Positions 51,862 to 58,508 of a stretch of DNA of 58,650 nucleotides are shown one piece after another (position 1 is the first letter of the stretch; every line of letters begins with the position of its first letter). A program made the position numbers and the translations under genes. Under the pieces are notes generated by a model, which saw only the letters and a list, made by a program, of their open reading frames with translations, was not told the DNA's origin and ran no database searches. Location of the stretch: contig CASEFA010000012.1 in assembly GCA_949287095.1 (NCBI GenBank), positions 1 to 58,650 on the forward strand, read 5' to 3'. This stretch comes from an uncultured Bacillota bacterium (lineage in GTDB: Bacteria > Bacillota > Clostridia > Peptostreptococcales > Anaerovoracaceae).

Positions 51862-54312
51862 GTGATAAGACTTAACGGCGTAAGCAAATACTTCAACAGA
51901 AGAAAGAGCAACGAGATAAGAGCCATAGACAATACGTCTATAGAGCTTGGAAATTCGGGGCTTGTCACCTTCCTGGGAAATTCGGGATGCGGCAAGACCA
52001 CCCTCCTCAACGCCATAGGCGGTCTCGACAAAGTGGACAAAGGGGATATTTACATAGACGATGAAAGAATGACCCGCCGGTCGGAATCGAAGAGGGACGA
52101 GCTGAGAAACCTTAACATAGGCTACATCTTCCAGAACTACAATCTCATAGAAGACGACACCGTCTTTGACAACGTGTCCATAGTTCTCAGAATGACGGGA
52201 ATGAAGGATAAAGGGGAGATTGAGGAAAGGGTGATGTTCGTCCTTCGCCGTCTCGGCATCGACAAATACAGAAACCGCCCGGTAAAGGCTCTCTCCGGAG
52301 GGGAACGGCAGAGAGTGGGCATAGCGAGAGCCATAGTCAAAAATCCGAAGATTATAATCGCCGACGAGCCGACGGGAAATCTGGACAGCCGGAACACCAT
52401 CGAGATAATGAACATCATCAAGGCCATCTCCAGAGAAAAGCTGGTGATTCTGGTCACCCACGAAAGGGATATCGCAGAGTTCTACGCGGACAGAGTGGTT
52501 GAAATCGTGGACGGACGGATTGTATCGGACAGGGAAAATCACCCTGCTGAGGATCTCGACTACCGTCTGGAAAACAAGATTTACCTCAGGGATCTTCCGG
52601 TTTCCGAGGAGCTGACATCGCCGGACGGCCTTAAGATAAGCTATTACAGCGACAGGAAGGTTCAGCCGGATTCCATCAAAGTCGTAATAAAGAGCGGAAA
52701 TGTCTACGTCTATACGGACGAGCATCTGAGCTACGGCTCCGAGTCCATGGAGATTGTGGATGATCACTACAGGAAAATATCGAAGGACGTATACGAGGAC
52801 TACGATTTCAACTACCGCGGAACTGAAGGCTTTGTCCCTAAGTACACCTCCATATACACCATGGGAAGCTCTCTCGCCACGGGATTTCGCAAAATCCGCA
52901 GCTACTCCGTGATAAAGAAGATTCTCCTCATAGGATTTGTCCTCGCTTCAATGTTCATAATATATGCCGTAAGCAACATAGCAGGAATCACGAACATAAC
53001 CGACGACAAATTCCTCACGGTAAACAGGGATTACCTGACGGTCAAGACCGGCGCCTTAAGCGAGGAGCAGCTTGAGAAATACGCGGACATGGACGGAATG
53101 GATTACGTTCTTCCGGGAGATTCCATGGTGACGTTCATAATGCCTTTAGGCGATTATTTTCAGTCAAACGGCGGGAGCACTACGGTGGAAGGCTCTCTTG
53201 CGGCTACGGATAAAATACCGGCCGATTCCGTGGTTTCCGGAAAACTTCCCGAAAAGGACGGCGAGCTTGTCATTGACAAATTGCTGGCGGACAGGCTCCT
53301 TAACAAAGGCGGATACAGCGCCGCCATTCAGGTGGGAATCGACAGCTACGAGGATCTTATAGGAAGAACTCTCCAGATTCCGGGCTATAGGGACTACACC
53401 ATATCGGCAGTGGCGGACACGGGAAGTCCGTGCATATACGCAGCCCGGGACGAGCTCCTCGATATAACAGTGAACCGTATGAGCTCCTCGGAGGCGGAGG
53501 CGGCCATGTACGGCGAAACCGGTACGGTTTCCGAAGGGGCGAATATAAAACCGTATAGCGCGGCGGCAGGTAACGACGAGATCAAAATAGTGTCGGGAAC
53601 GGCTCCCGAAGAGGATTATCAGGTGCTGCTTCCTGAAGAGATGAGATACGAGTATTATATCGGCTCAAAAATCGACACGAAGATAAACGACACCAGGCTT
53701 ACCGTATCAGGCTTTTACAGCGACGCCCGCATGGGAGGCGCCTATTACGTAAGCGACCACACGAAGCTGATATCGGTGCTTTCCTCTATGACTGATGTGA
53801 CTCTTGCGCCGTCGGATAAAGACGGAACCTACGCGGAGCTTTCCGCCGAAGGCGTGCGCGTCGTAGACAACTACGCGCAGTCCAGAGCGGAATACATCGA
53901 CTCCATACGCAGCCAGATTGTGATGACCCTTCTGGTGGCGGGAGTCATACTGATAATCTCCCTGATAGAGATATACCTGATGCTGAGAGCCTCCTTCCTT
54001 TCGAGGGTCAAAGAGGTCGGGGTGCTCAGAGCCATCGGTCTCAAGAAAAAGGACATATACAAGATGTTCGCAGGCGAGGCCATCGTGCTCACAGCCATAA
54101 CGGCAATACCTTCAATGGCCGTAATGGCGTACATCATACACGGCATGTGTCAGGTAAGCTACATATCAGCCCAATTCATGATGAATCCGCTGATATTCTT
54201 CATAAGTCTTGCCATAGTGTTCGTGTTCAATATGATCGCAGGCCTTCTTCCGGTGTTCAACACCCTGAGAAAGACTCCTGCGGCAATCCTTGCGAGAAAC
54301 GACGTGAACTGA
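51862..54312 (+). CDS. ABC exporter with fused ATPase and FtsX-like permease (second of two)
   Basis: This 816-residue partner has Walker A GNSGCGKTTLLNAIG, signature ALSGGERQRVGIARAI, Walker B IIIADEPTGNLDS, a helix near 350-370, a large extracytoplasmic region (about 375-680) and three C-terminal helices with VGVLRAIGLKKKDIYKMF. It starts with GTG behind AGAGGAGGTG, three bases after the first fusion. The two are diverged paralogues (different lengths and external domains), which favours a heterodimeric exporter with an asymmetric external chamber. Confidence 0.88.
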   Translation: MIRLNGVSKYFNRRKSNEIRAIDNTSIELGNSGLVTFLGNSGCGKTTLLNAIGGLDKVDKGDIYIDDERMTRRSESKRDELRNLNIGYIFQNYNLIEDDTVFDNVSIVLRMTGMKDKGEIEERVMFVLRRLGIDKYRNRPVKALSGGERQRVGIARAIVKNPKIIIADEPTGNLDSRNTIEIMNIIKAISREKLVILVTHERDIAEFYADRVVEIVDGRIVSDRENHPAEDLDYRLENKIYLRDLPVSEELTSPDGLKISYYSDRKVQPDSIKVVIKSGNVYVYTDEHLSYGSESMEIVDDHYRKISKDVYEDYDFNYRGTEGFVPKYTSIYTMGSSLATGFRKIRSYSVIKKILLIGFVLASMFIIYAVSNIAGITNITDDKFLTVNRDYLTVKTGALSEEQLEKYADMDGMDYVLPGDSMVTFIMPLGDYFQSNGGSTTVEGSLAATDKIPADSVVSGKLPEKDGELVIDKLLADRLLNKGGYSAAIQVGIDSYEDLIGRTLQIPGYRDYTISAVADTGSPCIYAARDELLDITVNRMSSSEAEAAMYGETGTVSEGANIKPYSAAAGNDEIKIVSGTAPEEDYQVLLPEEMRYEYYIGSKIDTKINDTRLTVSGFYSDARMGGAYYVSDHTKLISVLSSMTDVTLAPSDKDGTYAELSAEGVRVVDNYAQSRAEYIDSIRSQIVMTLLVAGVILIISLIEIYLMLRASFLSRVKEVGVLRAIGLKKKDIYKMFAGEAIVLTAITAIPSMAVMAYIIHGMCQVSYISAQFMMNPLIFFISLAIVFVFNMIAGLLPVFNTLRKTPAAILARNDVN

Positions 54313-54330
54313 CGGTAAGCAAGGCATAAT

Positions 54331-54393
54331 AAAAAGGGCGCTGCCCGGTATACGGCTCACGTTACGAGTCCTTATCCGGCAGCGCCCGTTTTT
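54331..54393. terminator. Bidirectional terminator between the exporter operon and the CoA-transferase
   Basis: GGGCGCTGCC (54336-54345) and GGCAGCGCCC (54378-54387) form the stem, with A-run and T-run flanks serving both convergent units. Confidence 0.85.
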
Positions 54394-54396
54394 AAC

Positions 54397-55755
54397 TTAG
54401 TATGTGCATTTGCTGGTATTCTTCCAGATTCCCATCTTCTCGGCCGCCTTTACCAGGTCGTCTCTGAAGTCAGGATGCGCGATGTTTATAAGCAGCTCTG
54501 CTCTCTCCCACGTGTTCTTTCCCTTAAGGTCCGCCGCGCCGTATTCGGTTACGATGTAGTTGGTCGCCATTCTCGGGGTGGTTACAATGGCTCCCGGCGT
54601 CAGCATCGGTGAAATGAGCGACTCGACGGTGCCGTCGGCAAGGGTTCTGGTGGACGGAGTGCAGAGGAAGCTCTGACCGCCTTCGGACTGGTATGCTCCC
54701 ATTACGAAGTCAAGCTGTCCGCCGGTTCCGCTTATCTGCTGATGGCCTGCCGATTCGGAGCAGACCTGACCGTAGAGGTCCACCTGAATGCAGCTGTTTA
54801 TGGAAACGAAGTTAGGAATGCTTCCGATTACGCCTATGTCGTTTACGTAGTCAACGGGAGCGCTGCAGCATATTGGGTTATCGTCAATAAAGTCGTAGAG
54901 CTTTTTCGTTCCTCCCGCAAAGGTGTACACCGCCTTGCCTTTGTCGATAGGCTTGTTTCCCGTCAGCTTTCCTGCCTCAAAGAGGTCGGCGTACGCATCG
55001 ACAAACATTTCCGTATGGGCGTTTATGTTTCTCACGTCGGACTCGGCCAGCAGCTTTCCTATATATGACGGAAGGCTTCCGATTCCGAGCTGAAGGGTGC
55101 TGTGACTCCTTATCTTCTCAACCACATGCTTTGCAATCTTTTTGTCAGTCTCCGATGCAGGCTTTGTCGGAAGCTCTGCCACCGGCTGATTGGAACCCTC
55201 CACCACGTAGTCTATTCCGTAGAGGTTGAGCTGGGTCTGGTAGCCGTGAGCGATAGGCATATTCTCGTTGACTTCGACGATTATCTTCTTCGCAGCCTTT
55301 ATAACTCCCCACATATCGGAGACCTGAGGTCCCAGGTTGAAGTTGCCGTGGCTGTCCATGGGAGCAACCTGGAAATAGGCTATGTCAAGGCCGTTGTTGT
55401 TATTCTTCCAGTAGAAAGGAAGCTCTCTGAACATCATAGGAATGTACCAGCAGCGTCCGTCTTTTGCCATCATCCTGTCGTGACCCGAAAAGTGCGCCGA
55501 AGCGAATCTCACCTGGTCGTTGGAAGTGGTGGCCTGATAAACCTTAAACGGCTCTTTTCTGATTCCGACGGTACTGATAATGTGGACCTCTTTAAGCTCA
55601 TCGGCTCTCTTTGCAAGCGCCTCGTCAATATCCACAACGGTACCGCAGCCCAGACCGAAGTGAATACGGCTGCCGTTTTCCACCATGGCAGCTGCCTGGT
55701 CGGCTGTAATCAGTTTCTTCTTATATTCAGAAGCCAGATCCGAAATCTTATACAT
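54397..55755 (-). CDS. Acetyl-CoA hydrolase/transferase family CoA-transferase
   Basis: This 452-residue enzyme belongs to the group of 4-hydroxybutyrate and butyryl-CoA:acetate CoA-transferases. The catalytic-Glu region VCSESAGHQQISGTGGQLDF is near residue 330, and LGIGSLPSYIGKLLAE and ADLKGKNTWERAELLI are family blocks. It would move CoA between acetate and another short carboxylate at the end of fermentation. No other butyrate or aminobutyrate pathway gene is in the window, so the exact acyl group is open. It is monocistronic, with GAGGGGGAAG upstream. Confidence 0.92.
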   Translation of the reverse strand: MYKISDLASEYKKKLITADQAAAMVENGSRIHFGLGCGTVVDIDEALAKRADELKEVHIISTVGIRKEPFKVYQATTSNDQVRFASAHFSGHDRMMAKDGRCWYIPMMFRELPFYWKNNNNGLDIAYFQVAPMDSHGNFNLGPQVSDMWGVIKAAKKIIVEVNENMPIAHGYQTQLNLYGIDYVVEGSNQPVAELPTKPASETDKKIAKHVVEKIRSHSTLQLGIGSLPSYIGKLLAESDVRNINAHTEMFVDAYADLFEAGKLTGNKPIDKGKAVYTFAGGTKKLYDFIDDNPICCSAPVDYVNDIGVIGSIPNFVSINSCIQVDLYGQVCSESAGHQQISGTGGQLDFVMGAYQSEGGQSFLCTPSTRTLADGTVESLISPMLTPGAIVTTPRMATNYIVTEYGAADLKGKNTWERAELLINIAHPDFRDDLVKAAEKMGIWKNTSKCTY

Positions 55756-55881
55756 AGTATCTTCCCCCTCGTACTGCTGAGCGGCGAAAACCGCAAAACA
55801 TTGTTATAGTTTTAACAAACCGATATAATTGCAATAATTGTACTATAGCTGACGATGATAATCAATAGTAAAATAAAGTAA

Positions 55882-55909
55882 TTGAAAAAAAGACAATGCA
55901 TGGTATAAT
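55882..55909 (+). promoter_or_regulatory. Promoter of tRNA-Arg
   Basis: TTGAAA (55882-55887) and TATAAT (55904-55909), 16-base spacer, 36 bases before the tRNA. Confidence 0.75.
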
Positions 55910-55945
55910 AAATAGGTGCCGCAGACATTTTCGGCCGAAAGATAA

Positions 55946-56021
55946 GCCTCGGTAGCTCAGGGGATAGAGCGTCGGTTTCCTAAACCGTGCGTCGGGTGTT
56001 CGAATCGCCTCCGGGGCACCA
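55946..56021 (+). tRNA. tRNA-Arg (anticodon CCT)
   Basis: 76 bases with encoded CCA. The acceptor stem GCCTCGG pairs with CCGGGGC (one T-G wobble), D stem GCTC/GAGC, anticodon loop TTCCTAA with CCT reading AGG, T loop TTCGAAT. The 3' end of tRNA genes is a common phage integration site, and the DNA directly after this one is full of prophage pieces. Confidence 0.95.
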
Positions 56022-56026
56022 ATGAT

Positions 56027-56052
56027 AAAAGAGTCCATCGGGGCTCTTTTTT
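56027..56052 (+). terminator. Terminator after tRNA-Arg
   Basis: AAGAGTCC pairs with GGGGCTCTT, followed by TTTT. Confidence 0.75.
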
Positions 56053-56283
56053 CTTGCTACGAAAAGAAGCGATTCGAACACGAAGCTGGGCCGCCTACCC
56101 CTGTTTCCCGGTTCGCGGCCCACGAATTTTACTGCAAAATCGCCAAAACTCCAACAAGTGGCCGAGATTTTCACTCCTATGTCAGGGTTTCAAGGCCGAT
56201 TTCTCGGCCACATCTCTGATTCCAACTCGAAGTGGCACAGATTTCGTCGGCCGCAATGGTTGTTTTCAGCCTTATCGGCCCAC
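56053..56283. other. Non-coding stretch behind the tRNA, GGCCGA/TCGGCC rich
   Basis: No gene. It contains GCGATTCGAACAC (56069-56081), the exact reverse complement of 13 bases of the tRNA T arm (55996-56008). Repeated GGCCGA/TCGGCC words (56160, 56194, 56204, 56247, 56275) recall the 22198 region. Possibly decayed repeat or old attachment-site debris. Confidence 0.4.
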
Positions 56284-56403
56284 AAGATACAAAATAATGG
56301 TGAGCATGCGCACGATATCGAATAGAAAGGCGGGAAGATTGTAGACCGCACAACCAGAGAATTGACGGATGCTGAGAGAAGAGAAAGTGGTGATATCTTA
56401 TGA
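56284..56403 (+). pseudogene. Cassette A: toxin-like C-terminal fragment with one in-frame stop
   Basis: The frame reads KIQNNGEHAHDIE, TAG (56323), then KGGKIVDRTTRELTDAERRE and SGDIL before TGA. The HAHDI...RTTRELTD...NGDIL-like ending looks like the extreme C-terminus of a secreted or phage-borne polymorphic toxin. TAG is one base from TGG (Trp), which would restore the frame. No start codon or N-terminal part is present. The TGA overlaps the ATG of the next small gene by four bases, the arrangement expected of a toxin and its immunity gene. The family assignment is by eye and tentative. Confidence 0.5.
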
Positions 56404-56624
56404 AGCCGAAAAATTTAAAAGATCTAATCCTGTCATTAACACAGGATGTAGTATTTGAGTATGATGGAGCTGTTGCCTGTATTAATCCTTGGAATGAGAC
56501 AAAGATAGAGGTTGGATATGACCATAAGTTGAAAACATACGATAATATCGATGATGTAATGAATTATCCCATTTATCATGGGAAGTCATTACAAGAAATT
56601 TCAGAGCAGTTAAACAGTGATTAA
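56400..56624 (+). CDS. Cassette A: putative immunity protein, 74 residues
   Basis: The frame MKPKNLKDLILSLTQDVVFE continues YDGAVACINPWNETKIEVGY and has net acidic character. It is intact, and its ATG overlaps the stop of the toxin-like fragment. Small proteins of this type occur behind C-terminal toxin domains in phage head-gene regions. Immunity function is inferred from position only. Its AT-rich composition differs from the housekeeping genes to the left. Confidence 0.55.
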   Translation: MKPKNLKDLILSLTQDVVFEYDGAVACINPWNETKIEVGYDHKLKTYDNIDDVMNYPIYHGKSLQEISEQLNSD

Positions 56625-56685
56625 TGCCGTTGGTCGAATGCGATTGGCGGTATTTTTATATCATTTTCGAAAGGAGTGATGTTGT

Positions 56686-56841
56686 TTGATTGTGACAGAA
56701 TTTTCTCCCGGCAAGATTAGCGTAAACGGCCATGCCGGCTATGCGCCTGCGGGAGAAGCTGATATAGTGTGCGCTACCGTATCTGTACTGCGTCATATTT
56801 TTTACTGGCCTGACTGTCATGCTAATCCTCAATCCTCTTAA
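56686..56841 (+). pseudogene. Truncated phage Prp/YsxB-like cysteine protease, copy 1
   Basis: A TTG-started 51-codon frame reads LIVTEFSPGKISVNGHAGYA then PAGEADIVCATVSVLRH. It keeps the catalytic His (GHAGYA) and Cys (DIVCA) of the Prp family, which processes ribosomal protein L27 in Bacillota; phage members sit between head-protein genes. Homology stops after about 37 residues, where the DNA switches to the inverted portal fragment, so the protein is truncated. GAAAGGAGTG lies upstream. A second copy is at 58362. Confidence 0.7.
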
Positions 56842-56977
56842 TCTCATCCTGAACATTATCAACTATAGACAGAACCTTAAGCTGCGTCTCCTGACTCACA
56901 ACGTTCTCCAACTGGTTTGCAATCTGTGCTTTCTCCAATATGTTTGCCGGCACGTTCTGCGTGAAATGGTAACGCAT
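56822..56977 (-). pseudogene. Inverted 3' end of a phage portal protein gene (SPP1 gp6-like)
   Basis: The minus-strand frame MRYHFTQNVPANILEKAQIA continues NQLENVVSQETQLKVLSIVD and NVQDEIKRIED, the typical last 45 residues of SPP1-type portal proteins (polar tail with SQET, L..VD, E..RI). Upstream, an A-run (T-run at 56977-56985) and several stops break the frame; related residues (KSDEIDFNIQK) continue to about 57040 in a shifted frame. It lies opposite to the surrounding cassettes, so a rearrangement is needed to explain it. Confidence 0.6.
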
Positions 56978-57170
56978 TTTTTTTTCTGTCTATGTCAGCT
57001 TCTGGATATTGAAATCTATCTCATCCGATTTAATCCTGCCTATACCGCTCTTTCAGTTAGAATCGTACCAAGCGACGGATTAGTCTTGTACCATAACTCC
57101 TGCCTATCCTTTTTTGTCATAGCTTTTCATTGATTTCATTTTCTTTTTGGATAATAATGAAAATATAGGA
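56978..57170. other. Phage debris between the portal remnant and the G-run hairpin
   Basis: The minus strand holds an out-of-frame continuation of the portal remnant. A short frame from about 57119 begins MTKKDRQELWYKTNPSLGTI and stops after 26 codons; it looks protein-like but was not recognised. Nothing else seen. Confidence 0.35.
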
Positions 57171-57216
57171 GTGAGACTCCCCTCTGCCCTTTTGGCGGGG
57201 GGGGGTAAAGTCTCAC
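57171..57216. other. Large hairpin with a nine-G tract
   Basis: GTGAGACT (57171-57178) pairs with AGTCTCAC (57209-57216). Inside, CCCC and CTGCC face GGCGGGGGGGGG; the run of nine G lies at 57197-57205. There is no T-run after the stem, so it is not a classical terminator. It sits just upstream of cassette B. Such a long homopolymer is slippery for replication and could be a phase-variable or recombination-prone site. Confidence 0.55.
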
Positions 57217-57258
57217 GTTCTATATCTAACTGCCTTTATGAGTTTATTAAAAATTTAA

Positions 57259-57465
57259 CACAAGCACGTCTGCTTTACAGGCTTGTCTCATAACCACTAC
57301 ACATGGGAGGAAATAAAAGCCGATAAAAAGAGAAGAAGTATTAGATTGATTGGCGAAAAGACAACGACCAATATCAATCCCGATACAGGGATGATAATAA
57401 CTGCCTGTAGGACAGGGGAAAAGCTAAAAGGGAGGTGTACAAGGGGCGATAATGAAGAAGTTTAG
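57259..57465 (+). pseudogene. Cassette B: toxin-like C-terminal fragment
   Basis: The open frame begins after TAA at 57256 and reads HKHVCFTGLSHNHYTWEEIK, ADKKRRSIRLIGEKTTTNIN and PDTGMIITACRTGEKLKGRC, ending after an acidic tail. The basic, His-rich core and the strand MIITACRTG recall the last strands of RNase toxins of the barnase/EndoU/ColicinE5/RelE (BECR) fold found on phage head proteins. It lacks a start and its N-terminal carrier; TTG at 57283 is only a possible weak start. Its last 14 bases overlap the next small gene. Assignment tentative. Confidence 0.5.
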
Positions 57466-57655
57466 CAGCGAAGAAAAAGCGTTTATCAGAGAACACATGC
57501 CCAATATCAATTTTGAAGAAGAATTGTCCGATGATGATTATGTTGAAATAGAAGATAAAATCGGAGATATTTTGGTTGAAGAAGAGTTTGATTCGCCGGA
57601 GATACTGTCTGATAAAGGCAAAATGGCCGAAAGTATATTGAAGAAACTTGTTTAG
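57452..57655 (+). CDS. Cassette B: putative immunity protein, 67 residues
   Basis: MKKFSSEEKAFIREHMPNIN continues FEEELSDDDYVEIEDKIGDI: strongly acidic and helical, the charge expected for a protein that neutralises a basic nuclease domain. It is intact, overlaps the toxin-like fragment by 14 bases, and has GGGAGGTG upstream inside that fragment. Function is inferred from position and charge. Confidence 0.6.
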   Translation: MKKFSSEEKAFIREHMPNINFEEELSDDDYVEIEDKIGDILVEEEFDSPEILSDKGKMAESILKKLV

Positions 57656-57671
57656 TAATTTAGCTGAACGT

Positions 57672-57706
57672 ATTCCGGTGTCCTTCGGGTCGGGGTCTTT
57701 TTATGG
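57672..57706 (+). repeat. Cassette 3' tail repeat, copy 1
   Basis: The tail ATTCCGGTGTCCTTCGGG then TCGGGGTCTTTTTATGG follows immunity gene B. A close copy (ACTCCGGTATCCTTCGGG then CCCGGGTTTTTTATGG) follows immunity gene C at 58242-58275. CC-TTCG-GG is a stable tetraloop hairpin and T-runs follow, so they may be terminators that also serve as recombination homology between cassettes. Confidence 0.6.
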
Positions 57707-57771
57707 GGTGGGGATTGCTGTGACAAGAGCCGGCTATCATGTTACCGCTTATCAGATACTCAGTTATTTGA

Positions 57772-58008
57772 CATAAACTACAGTCACTAATATATAAACA
57801 CGCAGGAACAGGCGATATTATCAGAACACGTAAAGACACATGGAATAATAAAGAAGTTGTAGATTTTGGTGAGCCTATCGGCGAATATATAGACCGTGAG
57901 ACAGAAGAGAGAATGCAGACTAGCGTAGGTACCATACATTATTCAAAAGATGGAATCCATGTTGTTCCTGCAAAGCCGAGAGAAAATGGAGAGTATGAGA
58001 ATGAATAA
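57772..58008 (+). pseudogene. Cassette C: polymorphic toxin type 50-like C-terminal domain, no N-terminus
   Basis: After TGA at 57769 the frame reads HKLQSLIYKHAGTGDIIRTR, KDTWNNKEVVDFGEPIGEYI, DRETEERMQTSVGTIHYSKD and GIHVVPAKPRENGEYENE. The blocks AGTGDIIR, NKEVVDFG..IG.Y and GTIHYSKDG.H(V/I)VPAKP are characteristic of the Ntox50 (polymorphic toxin type 50) domain, an RNase-like domain carried at the C-terminus of phage minor head proteins and other exported proteins. No start codon in a sensible place and no carrier remain. The stop overlaps the next gene by eight bases. Confidence 0.7.
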
Positions 58009-58204
58009 AATAAACAAAGAAATGAGAGAATCATTTGGCAAAAGAGTGAGAATAACTTGTGTTGATGGTGAAGTGTTAGAAGGGGAATGTAAATACTTCA
58101 CGCCAGCCCTTGATAATGAGGATGGAAGAGAAAGTATTGTAGTTATAAGCGGTGGAAACATTGAAGTTTTTGAAAATGAGATTGCCAAAATAGAAATAAT
58201 TTAA
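58001..58204 (+). CDS. Cassette C: putative immunity protein, LSm/SH3-like, 67 residues
   Basis: MNKINKEMRESFGKRVRITC continues VDGEVLEGECKYFTPALDNE and ends IEVFENEIAKIEII. The pattern (G)KRVRI-VDG-EG-C-N(D)-I-V-ENEI is that of a small LSm/SH3-like barrel common in phage regions. The ATG at 58001 overlaps the toxin stop; ATG at 57995 is an alternative. It is intact and acidic and is the likely partner of the Ntox50-like domain by position. Confidence 0.65.
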   Translation: MNKINKEMRESFGKRVRITCVDGEVLEGECKYFTPALDNEDGRESIVVISGGNIEVFENEIAKIEII

Positions 58205-58241
58205 CATAATTGAAGAGTAAAAGGGCCAAATCTGCAAATAT

Positions 58242-58275
58242 ACTCCGGTATCCTTCGGGCCCGGGTTTTTTATGG
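58242..58275 (+). repeat. Cassette 3' tail repeat, copy 2
   Basis: Near-identical in layout to 57672-57706: CTCCGGTATCCTTCGGG, then a GC-rich joint and TTTTTTATGG. Confidence 0.6.
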
Positions 58276-58314
58276 AATAAAATATAAGAGCTATCATTAA
58301 TACCAGTTAACAGT

Positions 58315-58343
58315 AAGACCAGTCAATACGGCTGGTCTTTTGT
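58315..58343 (+). terminator. Terminator after cassette C
   Basis: AAGACCAG (58315-58322) and CTGGTCTT (58332-58339) form a perfect stem followed by TT. Confidence 0.75.
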
Positions 58344-58361
58344 TATACCGCGAATGGAGTG

Positions 58362-58508
58362 ATGCTGTTTGTAGCGGAATTTTCTTCCGGCAGAATAAGC
58401 GTAAACGGTCATATTAGCAAGCAAGGGCAGAACCTCAAAAAATCGGCTCTGCCCAGAGTAACTAATGACATATCTTATATCAGTCTTTTGAATTTACACA
58501 AAACTTGA
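58362..58508 (+). pseudogene. Truncated phage Prp/YsxB-like protease, copy 2
   Basis: MLFVAEFSSGRISVNGHISK matches the N-terminus of copy 1 at 56686 (VTEFSPGKISVNGH), including the upstream GGAGTGATG(C/T)TGTTT. Homology ends right after the catalytic-His position; the Cys half is missing and the rest is unrelated. The copies differ at the start by a short indel. Together they show that the cassette-plus-Prp module was duplicated or inserted more than once. Confidence 0.6.

Noticed and set aside
56022-56344. 65- and 96-residue plus-strand frames beginning just behind the tRNA
   Set aside because: They run through the tRNA terminator and GGCCGA-rich repeats and show no protein-like pattern. 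The real coding remnant there is in another frame (56284-56403).
56819-57133. 104-residue plus-strand frame
   Set aside because: It is the antisense of the portal remnant; the minus strand carries the recognisable protein sequence.
57660-57935. 91-residue minus-strand frame
   Set aside because: It is the antisense of the Ntox50-like fragment and the tail repeat.
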